DNA of 64,000 nucleotides from Microvelia longipes (taxonomy: Eukaryota > Arthropoda > Insecta > Hemiptera > Veliidae), in the NCBI GenBank assembly GCA_018340805.1, contig JACMZG010001908.1:35098445-35162444 (forward strand), written 5' to 3'. The notes under the pieces are model-generated. The model was not told the DNA's origin, did not search any database, and worked only from the letters and a program-made list of their open reading frames with translations. Shown here in pieces: positions 23,545 to 33,789 of the stretch. The position numbers and the translations under genes were made by a program. The number at the start of each line of letters is the position of its first letter. The stretch's first letter is position 1.

Positions 23545-26500
23545 TATATATAAATATTATATTATATATATATATATATATATAAATAAATATTATGAAA
23601 GTATATATATATATTAAATATCAGTATAATATAATACATACTTTAATAAGTATATGATGAAGGAATAATATACTTCTTTATAATTATGTTTTTCTAATTT
23701 TGAATTCTATGCGATAAACGTAAATTTTTGAGAGTAGTAATCTTACTATTATAACACTTATAGATGTAATTTTAAATATTGCACCAGTAAATAAATCTTC
23801 CCGCCATTCTTTATGTTAAACGCGTTTTAGTTATTCTTCAACCGACAAAAACAGTTTTAAGCACGTCAACGATTATAATTGTAAGTGTCAACATTTTCAA
23901 AATGGCAATCAATAATAAAATGATATTTGGTGGTTTTATTTGGTTTTATTTGGGGGGTTAATTTGGGTTTCATTCAATTTTAACATTGGTGACGTTTTCA
24001 ATTTTTCATATATGTTTTAAATTTTAAAGACAGCAAAACCGGTTAACATTAGTCTTGTTTTTGTGCCTAATTTTAATTGTCAATCACAGCGGAAGACATG
24101 ACAGAGACACACACACACAGGATAATGTAAACTACTCAGAAAATTCATATAAATGCCTGAAACAGAGTTATGATACAATATTTTGGTTTCAAGGGATAAC
24201 ACAATATTTTTCCTATATACCAACAGTAAGAGGTGAGGTAAAGTAAAAAACAGAAGAAAAAGAGTCAGGGCTTATTAACAAACAACCTTGTAAAAAGCAA
24301 TATTATGGCTCCAGTGCATCCTTTCGATACGAATTTTAATTTTTAAACCCATACGACAGCCGAGACATCGAATAGGGTTGTCCTCAATAAACCTCCACAG
24401 AGGCTGAAATTTTAGAGCTCTCAATAATTCATTCCCTCTGTTTCATATTAAAGATAAATTCGGAATTACTATTACGTTTATGTTTAATGTATCGCAGTAA
24501 ACTTATGTTATCGTTAATGATAGATTTTAAGATAAAGTTTATTAGGGTTATATCGTATAGTTTGGAGTGTAATTTTACATAATAACCATACAATTTTTAG
24601 GATGCTATCAATGAAGGAGAGGAGATAACCTTTTAGTGTAATTAAAATAAAAAATGGTACAAATGAGGTATTGCTTTTATTTTTTTAAATCAATCCCCCA
24701 CATAACTAAATGAATAAAACAGCTGGAATATTTATTTTCTCTTTCTTCCTCTACGATACGTATTTATACTTTTTAGCGAATTTCCTTTTCCTCATTTATA
24801 CGTAGGAATATAGGAAAAGCATTGTGTTTGCAAAAAAATCTAAAACCAGGATGTCATCGAAAATAACAATTTCGGGTGTTTCAGACCTCTTGAGTGGTTT
24901 TTAAAGTTGTCTGTCTGTATGTCTGTGTGTGTGTCTGTTATCATCGTAGCATCTAGAGTATCTATGCTAGAGAGTTGAAACTTTGTATAAATTTAATTGT
25001 TTAAAATTACTTTGTAAAAAATTTGTATAAACCTGTATTAATTTGGCGAAATGTATATTCAGAGGACAAGCGAAGCGATTCCAAAGCTGGGAGGATGAGC
25101 GTAGGGAATCCGATGTTATTAGGACAAGTTCCGACGTATCCCGTACCCGATTTTTTAAACATGCACTTAGGGTATTTTAATTAATTAATTAATTAATGTG
25201 TCCACAGGTAGTGATAACGAAATGCGCCACGCTTCCCGGATCATTTCAATTTGGACAAGTGGTTCAGCCCTCCGCTCAGTTACAGTAAGTATCTTCAACT
25301 CATTAATATATACACGTCTCAAACGTACTAGTTAAATACGATTACAACCCTTTTCGTAACTATATAGTTAAAAACGTTACTAAGAATAATGATTAATGAA
25401 TAATGATTATGGTAATACGAATATATACCATAATCATTATTCATTAACATGGGATTTAGTTCGTTATATTGAGCTGGTTGTGATGTTACAGTATAACACC
25501 CTTAACGTATACAAAAAAACAATTTTATACAGTAAAACAACATTTTAGTATGTATTTTTTAAATAATGCTGTTCTTCTTTTAGGTGTGCAATTTTCTTTT
25601 TAAAATTACACACACAAATTGACGCACTTATAAGATTATAAGAAAATTCTTTTAACGTATTTAATTAATATTCATCAGTTTATATTTTTTGGAAATCTTG
25701 TTCCTCAAATTGTTTCCTCAAAATTGTTTCCTCAATCAACCTGTTTTTACAAAATAAAGCAAGTAATAAAAGTAAGATAAAAAATTGGGTTTTGGGTTTC
25801 TTACAATAAATAAAATTGTGGAGTGTGTAAAAGTGTACAGTTGTGAATAATAGTGAACTCATAATCTAAATAACAAAGTCTGTAGTTTAAGTGTAACTAA
25901 TAGTATTCTTTAATTTTACAGGTTCAATCCTTTATTTCTAAAAGCTCCTCAGTTTGGCTTACCTAAACCAACCTACGAGATTAAGGTAAACGACTATTCG
26001 ATTCCTAAAGACAAGCAGGTATTTAAGATTCCTGTTATTAAAGCTCCAGAGGAAGAAGATGATTCAGTGGAGGAATACGAAGATCCTAGTGTGGATGAAG
26101 CTCCTAGTGGTGATATTGGTTACGACTTTTTCCACAGGAAGAAGAAGAAGAAGGTAGCTCACGTAGTACTTCACAAGCATGTTCATAACGGTCATGTAAT
26201 TCATGATCATAAACACGAAGGTCAAGGAAAACACCTTCACAAGCATGAAGGCCATGAGCACCACGAACACCATCATGAAGGTTGGGCACATCATGAGCAT
26301 AAACACGAAGGCAAAGGGATGCATAAACACAGTCATGAGGGTAAAGCTGAACATGGACACAAACACAAGGGAGAAGCTAAGCATATGCATGAACATTTAG
26401 GAGAAGGAAAACATTTGCATAAGCACAAAGGAGTTGGGGAACACGGACACAAACATTCAGCTTGGGCCGACCACGGTCACAAGCACTCCGGTTGGGCTGA

Positions 26501-27389
26501 ACACAAACATGTACACAAAGGAGATGGTAAACATGGACACACTCACTGGGGCGATGCCGAGCATGCTCATAATCATGAAGGTCAAGGTCAACATAAACAT
26601 AGTCACTGGGGTCATGGATCATTCGTTCACGAACATGAAGGAAAAGGCAAACACAATCATGAACATTTGGGAAATGCTCATCACGACCACGAACATTATG
26701 GTAAAGCCTATAACAAGCATAACCATCACTTACACTCTTACAACGAACATCTTCACAAAGGTGCTGGGTACATCACTCACTTCCACGATGGTCATACTTC
26801 CTTCACGCATGGTGATGATCATATGAAATCAGAACTGATAGATATTACACCAAAAAAGAAGAATTCACAAAAAATTAAAGAGGTATCTATTGACGATTCA
26901 GCTGAATTTGAGGAATTTATATCATCATTAAGAAATTTACCAAGGGATTCTAAACCTGTTTACACAAATGAAGATTATGAAGTCAAACCCAAAAAAGTAA
27001 CAAAAAAGCCTTCGAAACCAATAACATCATACATTGACCATTTTGAAAACTTTAAAGCCAACAATTATATTTCAAAACAGAAAGAATCACCGGTAAATCA
27101 ACCGTTCAACGAAGATTACATTAAATTTTTAAGTAAATATCTTTCAGTTAAAGGCGCCAAACCAGAATTAAATTTCAGACATGGATATAGCGTATATAAT
27201 AAGAAAAATAACAAATTAAGCTCAAGTGTTCGTTTACCACATCAAGAAGTCAACGTTAAAATGACAGGAGAACTTCTAAATGCTTCAGAAAGTTCCAATC
27301 CTAAATTATACCAATACAATGTGTTCCACGGTAATGAATCAGATGATTTCCCTAGCATGTCCTATGTCAGTCAAGTAAGAGGTGCTTGA
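21895..27389 (+). CDS. Secreted histidine-rich protein with decapeptide repeats (three exons)
   Basis: Exons are 21895-21933, 25208-25284 and 25922-27389, joined in phases 0 and 2, giving about 527 residues. Introns have GT-AG borders (GTATGT, GTAAGT donors). Residues 1-18 form a signal peptide that spans the first junction (M-D-I-V-R-I-P-I-L-F-A-S-L, then V-V-I-T-K-C-A). Residues about 24-90 are proline-rich and non-repetitive; about 90-105 are acidic. A basic run R-K-K-K-K-K at 111-116 could be a proprotein-processing site. Residues 125-334 are 21 tandem ten-residue repeats, consensus H-x-H-x-G-x-x-x-H-x. The last 190 residues are lysine-rich with no His repeats. The repeat suggests binding of zinc, copper or similar ions, or pH-dependent assembly; this is inference. 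Similar proteins are often labelled 'histidine-rich glycoprotein-like' for composition only. Intron 1 holds a large palindrome and repeat copies. Confidence 0.85.
22083..22347. repeat. Large near-perfect palindrome (foldback element)
   Basis: Two arms of about 132 bases, complementary except for about one mismatch, are separated by a single base at 22215. The unit motif ACATAGAGATATTATTACTA and its complement near the middle of each arm are shared with related copies at 3742-3941 and, less clearly, at 22440-22580 and 41705-41825. It lies in intron 1 of the histidine-rich gene and would form a very stable hairpin in the pre-mRNA. Confidence 0.9.
22440..22580. repeat. Element sharing blocks with 41705-41825 and the palindrome
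   Basis: The order AACCTTAACTCACTATTAAA, GGAGGTTTCAATGAGGTTA, then a GTATTGAGATAG block and TAGTATATATCTCTATG recurs at 41705-41825 with about 75 percent similarity by eye. It is likely a dispersed non-autonomous element. Confidence 0.5.
23392..23618. repeat. Long compound (AT)n tract
   Basis: About 225 bases of alternating AT with repeated phase slips, the longest such tract in the window. It lies in intron 1 of the histidine-rich gene. Confidence 0.95.
24093..24250 (-). repeat. 5S-rep family, short terminal fragment
   Basis: It corresponds to the complement of the family 5' end: ACAGAGACACACACACACAG, a TGCCTGAAACAGA block, TTTTTCCTATATACCAACAG and the GAGGTAAAGTAAAAA terminus. The frame at 24055-24246 lies in this repeat. 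Confidence 0.7.
24783..25158 (+). repeat. 5S-rep family, internally deleted copy
   Basis: It starts at TTTCCTTTTCCTCATTTATA and keeps the GTTATCATCGTAGCATCTAG block. It then jumps to the 3' region (GGCGAAATGTATATTCAGAG) and ends at CCCGTACCCGATTTTTT, 50 bases before exon 2 of the histidine-rich gene. Confidence 0.85.
25399..25447. repeat. Small hairpin in intron 2 of the histidine-rich gene
   Basis: Twenty-base arms (AATGAATAATGATTATGGTA and its complement) flank a spacer of about nine bases. Confidence 0.8.
26178..26807 (+). repeat. Thirty-base coding repeats (decapeptide array)
   Basis: Twenty-one units of 30 bases run in frame without interruption. The first, second and third histidines (positions 1, 3 and 9) and the glycine (position 5) are the best-kept residues. 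The remaining positions vary, often E, K, G, A or W. Units 15 and 18-21 lose the third histidine or the glycine, so the array decays towards its C-terminal end. Codons differ between units, which argues for an old array kept by selection. Confidence 0.9.
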
Positions 27390-27398
27390 ATAAATAAA
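27389..27398 (+). terminator. Poly(A) signals of the histidine-rich gene
   Basis: Two overlapping AATAAA hexamers begin in the stop codon itself (27389 and 27393). If these are used the 3' untranslated region would be very short; further AATAAA copies lie near 27718. Confidence 0.5.
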
Positions 27399-27901
27399 AT
27401 AATAAAAAGATTATATTATACAAACAAATAGACCTCGCTTCAATTACCTAAAATTATAATTATATAAGTAATTTGATACGTAATTAAATATTTAACAACT
27501 AGTCAATTACACTGATTAATACTGAATAGTAATTAACTGTTACCGTCATTATCAACAGAGACATACGCACCTAATGTCTCTGGGAAGAAAAGGGAAGAAT
27601 GAAGAGTGTCAATAGAGAAAAGTTGCAAAATTCAAACAAAAAATAATTTAATAGAATGTTGGAAAAAGGAATGATTTAAGTACAAAATGATTAACACTCA
27701 TAATTATAGTATTGATGTAAATAATAAATAAATAAGACTTTATAAACTTGTATTGTACGATAAATTTAAATTATAAAGTTTGTTTTTACCAAATTTAATG
27801 TTTTATTGAAGATTTTTTTTATCCTATTCATCCTTTAAAGCCTGCAGACAGCGAGGTGAATCGCTAGTTGTAAGAAAATATTGTTTGTAAACAGTATTCT
27901 A

Positions 27902-27990
27902 TTTGAAAAAATAGAAATAGTAAACCATTACAAATACCTTGGTGTCACAATCGATTCTACTAAAACGCCTATTAAGATATATAATGTAAA
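27902..27990 (+). pseudogene. LINE reverse transcriptase scrap
   Basis: Reading from 27905 in frame gives E-K-I-E-I-V-N-H-Y-K-Y-L-G-V-T-I-D-S. The Y-L-G-V-x-I-D motif marks the region after the catalytic core in non-LTR retrotransposon reverse transcriptases. Nothing else of the element is recognisable. Confidence 0.6.
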
Positions 27991-28215
27991 AAAATATGTT
28001 TTATCATAAATGTTTGAATATAAAAAAATACAATTTTGGATTTCCCCCTAAATCTAATCTTTTCTTTGTCTATCTTAACTAATCTTTGTCTTTTTTATAT
28101 TTTTTATTATTTAATTTAATTAATTCTTCATTAATTTAATGAATTATTTTTTTAATGCAAATCCCAATATCCCAGCCCATCTAATGCATGGAATACAAAG
28201 TGAAACATAAGCTCA

Positions 28216-29027
28216 AAATTAAAAATCGGGTACAAGTTACCTCGGAACTTTTCCTCATTATATCAGATTCGCAACGCTCAACCTTCCTGCTTCGGACTCG
28301 CTCCGCTCGACCTCAGAAATACAGTTCGCCAAATGTATACTGCTACAAGCATTGGGACTCGCTTTGCTCGTCTTCAGATAGTAAATGCATCCGTATCATT
28401 CTCAGCAGTCACCCATACAGCACTGACCACGCTCAATGCCCCTTAATTTTTATGATTTAACAAAAATTATGGATATACTTGTCGTATTGAAACGAAACTT
28501 TGTGTACTTATTTATTAGGTAATACTATAGACTTGTACCAACTCAATTGGACCATTATTTTTATTTGGACTAATTTTTTAAAAAACGCACACTAGTCATA
28601 CAATAAAAATTGAATTAATGCTGATAATGAGATGAAATTTGGCACATATGTTAGCCTTATACATAGTCACATGCGTGCCAAATCTCAATTGTCATCATTT
28701 TTCCGCGTTTTATGATTTTTAGAAATTTTCGCTGAGTCATTATTACGGGTAATGACGTCATAAAAAATTTCCTAATAGCCCAACTACAGCGGTGAACTGA
28801 TTTTTGTACAAAATTTTAACTTTGTAGCATAAATATACTGGGCGCTACGACGATAACAGACACACATATACACACACACATACAGACAGACAATTTTGCG
28901 AAAACTACTCTTGAGGTCTTAGAAACGCCTGAAACGGATAATTTCGGTTTTATCCCGGTTTCGGATTTTTTCGCAAACAAAATATTTTTCCTATATACCT
29001 ATGGCATAAATGAGGAAAAGTAAAAAA
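28216..29027 (-). repeat. 5S-rep family, essentially complete copy
   Basis: This is one of the two best copies. In complement order it shows the 3' end (AAATCGGGTACAAGTTACCT), two GACTCGCT-type blocks, the 5S-like segment (about 28400-28445), the ATGCTGATAATGAGATGAAA block, TGACGTCATAAAAAATTTCC, CTACGACGATAACAGACACA, and the terminus TATAAATGAGGAAAAGTAAA. Confidence 0.9.
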
Positions 29028-29073
29028 GTTCTTTGTCTATTATCACTTTTTACGATTTACTGGGCTGTGCTAT

Positions 29074-29678
29074 GTTAACACAACATCATAGACAACCATT
29101 ATTTCGATTTTTGGGTCTTTAGGGCCCCAAACAGAGGACAATTGACGTATAAAGTTAAAGTCGTTTTTTTTGCTTATTATATGCTCGTTTTTCTCACAAA
29201 TGAGATAGGGAAGCAAAGTGGATTTAATTGGGTAGATTAACGCAACATCATACAAAAACAATGATGTCATACACATCATACATTAACACAACATCATAGA
29301 CACACCATTATTTCGATTTTTGGGGTCTTTAGGGCCCCAAACAGAGGACAATTGACGTATAAAGTTAAAGTCGTTTTTTTTGCTTATTATATGCTCGTTT
29401 TTCTCACAAATGAGATAGGGAAGCAAAGTGGATTTAATTGGAGTAGTATGGATTAACGCAACATCATACAAAAACAATGATGATCATACACAAACATCAT
29501 ACATTAACACAACATCATACACACACCATTATTTCGATTTTTGGGTATCTTTAGGGCCCCAAACAGAGGACAATTGACGTATAAAGTTAAAGTCGTTTTT
29601 TTGCATATTATATGCTCGTTTTTCTCACAAATGAGATAGGGAAGCAAAGTGGATTAATTTGGAGTAGTATGGATTTTT
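29074..29678. repeat. Tandem repeat of about 210-220 bases, nearly three copies
   Basis: Units begin at about 29074, 29282 and 29503 and share long identical stretches such as GGGCCCCAAACAGAGGACAA. They are more than 95 percent alike by eye, so the duplication is recent. Minus-strand frames at 29070-29279 and 29283-29477 are the same artefact in two units. Confidence 0.9.
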
Positions 29679-29689
29679 TGAATAGGTAT

Positions 29690-30734
29690 ACTAAAACTCT
29701 GACGTTACATTTTTTGAAATATGTGCTCACAGTGTATACAGGGCCATAAAAAGTCACATGTTTCTATTTCTTCACACCCCTTTTTTTCTAATTTCTACTC
29801 CTAACACTGACCCTTGATGGGTTGAAAGAGACAAAATTGAAAAGGTGAAAAATAGATACATTTTTTTTCACCCAAGCCTTTTGGGATCCCAACCAAAGGA
29901 TCCCCCATATCACTAGTTGTATCGCCCCACGGCCTTTTCAAATTTTCGAACTATTCATAGTTAATACGTCGTACTATTTTACAGTTAGTAAAAGGGACTA
30001 TTCATTAACTGTAAAAGAGTACTATTTATAAACTTAACGCTTACACATTACTATTAATATTTGGGCACAATTTATCTGACAGTAGATTGTAAAAAAACTA
30101 GTTTAAAACATAAGTTAGGCAATATTTAAGTTGTGAGTTTAATTATAGTCTACAATTTTACTACTGAAAAGTGATTATTTTTCAGTAGTGAAATGCTACA
30201 AAGATTTTATTTTTATTTTTTACTACAAAAATAGGATCTGCCCCCAGACGAAAAACTGAAATTGATAATTATACGCTAGTCTGGTTAGGAGTTAGCATTA
30301 ATATTAAACGTAATAAAAAAGGTGCCATCGGATAAAATAATAATACACTACAATATGATGTCACACTAAACTTAATGGTTGTCATGCTCTAGTCGTTAAT
30401 GGATAAACGTGAAGTGACATTTTATCCTTGTCTACAATAATTAATCTTTAATTATGGTTTTACGAAAATTTCCTGCTTTACTGATTGGCAATTGCCACGT
30501 CCCATAACACGTTAATTTTTTTTTTTTTATTTATCTATCTAAAATTTTATCGGGTGATATATGATTCCCAACATCAAGATCAAAACATCAACATGTTTTG
30601 AAAACAATTTTGAAAATCAAGTCGCTTAGGTGCTAAGTCGATTGATACCGGTCAAGAAATTAATAAACCCACTTAAGATGAAAAATATAGGTATAAAATC
30701 TCTATGGGAAAACTTAACTTATTACTTTGTGAAA
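29690..30734. other. Intergenic stretch, no gene seen
   Basis: AT-rich with small hairpins only, for example the arms TACTACTGAA and TTCAGTAGTG around 30160-30190. Confidence 0.5.
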
Positions 30735-31240
30735 AATATTCTTGATCAATATACTAAACATCTCATGAGCTGAGAATGTGCGGACCTTCTGAGTGGTTTT
30801 AGCAAAAACGCCTAGTATACTTTTCTAAGAAGGCTTTTTAATCCAAACTTAATCCAAAGGGCTTTTAATCCAAACACAGTACTTTTCCTACTATATTCAG
30901 TGAGGAATTATAAAATAAATTGTTACCGAATTTTAATATTATTTGTCATTAATTTTATTTGAATGACCTATATATTTGTGAAGATTAACCTCTAAAAAGT
31001 AATAAATATTCCATGCAAACGGCCTTAATAGTATTTTTTTTTAATTTAGTGTTAATTCTGTTAGTAAGATGAGAATAGCTAAAACCTAGTGAAGAGACAA
31101 GACATTGATAGCAGTGTCAAAGGTTTCTCATTCAAGAATTGATAACAATTATTTATCATCTAACATTAACCACATTAACATTTCAACCAACATCCTCTGA
31201 ATCACAGTGCTGTAAAGAAAGGTAAGTTTCATCCTTTCTG
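30735..31240 (+). promoter_or_regulatory. Upstream region of the first paralogue, duplicated at 36318-36840
   Basis: Long stretches are shared with the region before the second paralogue. One shared block starts ACAAGACATTGATAGCAGTG and continues for about 60 bases, nearly unchanged. This segment holds the presumed promoter. The TATA-like position seen in the second copy (TATATAAA) reads ACATTAAC here, so core promoter strength may differ. Confidence 0.6.
31204..31221 (+). other. Presumed 5' non-coding exon of the first paralogue
   Basis: The sequence before the donor GTAAGT at 31222 is matched by the equivalent short exon of the second paralogue (CCTCTGAATCACA shared). The start of transcription is placed by analogy with the TATA box of the second copy, so the left edge is uncertain by several bases. 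Confidence 0.45.
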
Positions 31241-31429
31241 ATAAAAAAATGAGACTTTTTATTACAATTTCTGTTAGTAATAATTATAAATACGCATTTT
31301 CTTTTGTTTGAAATGTAACCGTACATTGAAGTGTTCAATAATTATAAAAAATAGCCAGATGGCAATTATAAAAATTGTTTAATGTCAATACATTCAACGT
31401 TAGATAACAATTAGTAATTTAAAAAAAAA

Positions 31430-31760
31430 ATTGGGTATAGGGAACCTCACAGGGGTAGTTTTTCTCACAACTTCGGAATCGCTTCGCTCCTCCTCAGAAT
31501 ACCATGATTACCCAAAGCCTTAGTTAGTACTATTACGGTCAGAATAAAGTTATCATCTACTCTAACTCTATAGAGTTGTGAAATCGGAATTCCTTCGCTC
31601 GTACTCAACCCAGAATGTCAATATTCGAAGCTCAAGGTGATATTACACCGGTCTCGCTACGCTAAACCCTAGAATTATTAGGTATTTAATTATCTAGAGA
31701 GTTATAGCGTTGGGCTAGTTAAAACTAAGATAAATAATACGCTAGATAGGCATTCGATCA
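31430..31760. repeat. Degraded repeat with GCTTCGCTC blocks
   Basis: GGAATCGCTTCGCTCCTCCT, TTCCTTCGCTCGTACTC and GGTCTCGCTACGCTAAACCC resemble blocks at 17.9 and 19.8 kb. It seems to be another, older dispersed repeat related to the 5S-rep 3' region. It lies in intron 1 of the first paralogue. Confidence 0.4.
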
Positions 31761-32224
31761 AATAATACGGGTAATACTTTGATATTATATTTGCGAATGC
31801 ACTAAATACCTGTGATTATACTTGGCTGCCTATTTTTTATTTGAATAATATCTTTATAATAATATTATCACTATATTTTATCTGTGTATCATATAATTGG
31901 TAAATTTAAATTGTATGCGGTAAAACGGCATGATTTTGACAGATTTAAGGACGGTAAAAATTAATATATATGTTCGTCAATAAGTTGAAGAGCTATGGAT
32001 TTATTATTACTAATTTACAATACGTTTTGCTTTTTGACGTCAAACGTCAATAAAAAGAAAGAAAAATAAACTTTATAGACCGTTAAAATTTAAAAATTTA
32101 ATAGTCAATATTTTCAATACGGCGACTTATATCATAATGAACTTAGTGGATCCATTGACCACATATATTATGTCTATCTATTTCGATTTTTAACATGATC
32201 GGTTAAATTTTATTAAAATTTAAT

Positions 32225-32485
32225 TTTTTATAAATAGTTTGAAAAATATTATTTTTTGGGGCAGCACATCTAAGGTCTGATTTTTTGTTAAGTTCTTCTC
32301 TCTTGCATAAACACACCGGGGGTTTTGCGTGGACAGACACACACACTGAGACAGCATGATGAAAACCACTCAGAACGTCATGAAAATGCAAACAGAAAAG
32401 TATGATGAAACCTCGGTTTCGCATTATAGGGTGAACACAATACTTTTCCATATACGGTGGTAGTTGAGGAGAAGTAAAAATCTTA
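32225..32485 (-). repeat. Diverged 5S-rep relative
   Basis: The CCACTCAGAACGTCATGAAA block, the ATGATGAAACCTCGGTTTC block and the terminal AGTTGAGGAGAAGTAAAAA match the branch seen at 8098-8698 and 46717-47010. Confidence 0.6.
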
Positions 32486-33101
32486 TAAAGGGTATCTTGA
32501 TACTTTCCTTGACAACTTCGGGCATGTTTATCCAAAGATAAAAGGGAATTAGTTTGGTCTCGCTATGCTTTAAGTCAAAAGTATTAAGTAACATTATGTT
32601 GGGCTGAGGAAATTTTTTGGTTCCAAACAGATACTACTTTGAACAACTCTAATTTAAAATTATTTAGATCATTAATGCTTAAGAATATTTGGCAGTACTA
32701 TACCAATTCAAAAAACCACACGACAGATAAGGTCGTGTCAAGGGCTAAGCCCTTATGGAATATCTTCATAATTCATGGCTCAAAATGAGCCGCTCCATTG
32801 TTAGTCAAACAAAGATTTCACTCGCTTTATTTACACCAACAGAGCGGCAACAGGTGGGAAGTAGTAACCACTAGAGCGTAAAACTTAATTCAACAAATTA
32901 TAATAGTAGATATACATTGACCTTCAACCTTCACGGAAAACTTTTTAAATCATTTCAACAGGTATAATCTGAGTACAGATCGATCTGTTAGTTCTGATCG
33001 TTAACTGTAACAGTATACGTATACAATTTTTCCAACACTCAAATCGCATCACAATACATTTAGTTGATAGTAAGTATATGTATTTTTACAGTTACCTTAA
33101 T

Positions 33102-33664
33102 GACAGTTACATTATATGTCAGTTACACTTACATGTCAGTAACACTTACATGTTGCAACCTTACAGTCAACAACATGTCGTAACAATGTTAGCAACACTT
33201 ACATGTCAGTAACACTTACATGTCAGTAACACTTACATGTCAGAATCAATTACATGTCAGTAACACTTACATGTTAGTAACACTTACAAGTCAGTAACAC
33301 TTACATGTTAGTAACAGTTATATGTCAGAAACAATTACATGTCAGTAACACTTACAAGTCAGTAACACTTACAAGTCAGTCACGCTTACAAGTCAGTAAC
33401 ACTTACGTGTCAGTAACACTTACATTTCAATAACACTTACATGTCAGTCACACTTACATCTTAGTAACACTTACAAGTCAGTAACACTAACATGTCAGTA
33501 AGACTTACATTTCAATAACACTTACATGTCAGTAAGACTTACATTTCAATAACACTTACATGTCAGTCACACTTACATGTTAGTAACAGTTACATGTCAG
33601 AAATAATTACATGTCAGTAACACTTACAAGTCAGTAACACTTAAATGTCAGCTACTACTTACAT
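33102..33664. repeat. Minisatellite with 17-18 base unit in intron 1 of the first paralogue
   Basis: Roughly thirty units of CAGTAACACTTACATGT occur with small variants (ACAAGT, ATTTCA). Higher-order repetition is visible, since groups of variant units recur. It ends about 100 bases before the coding exon. The second paralogue lacks it. Confidence 0.95.
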
Positions 33665-33789
33665 TTTTGTCGGGGTTTCCTACACATATTTCTGATATTG
33701 AAAAAAATGTTTATTAATTAACTAATTATTTTAAATTAAAAGGTGATAATAAAATTTCAGAATTTCGTTTGTGCAAGCAGTCAGACGAA

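Noticed and set aside
26064..26622. Minus-strand and shifted open frames over the histidine repeats
   Set aside because: They mirror the 30-base repeat unit, which lacks stops in other frames; no signal, domain or splice context.
33102..33664. CRISPR array
   Set aside because: Units are contiguous 17-18 base repeats without unique spacers, in a eukaryotic intron.
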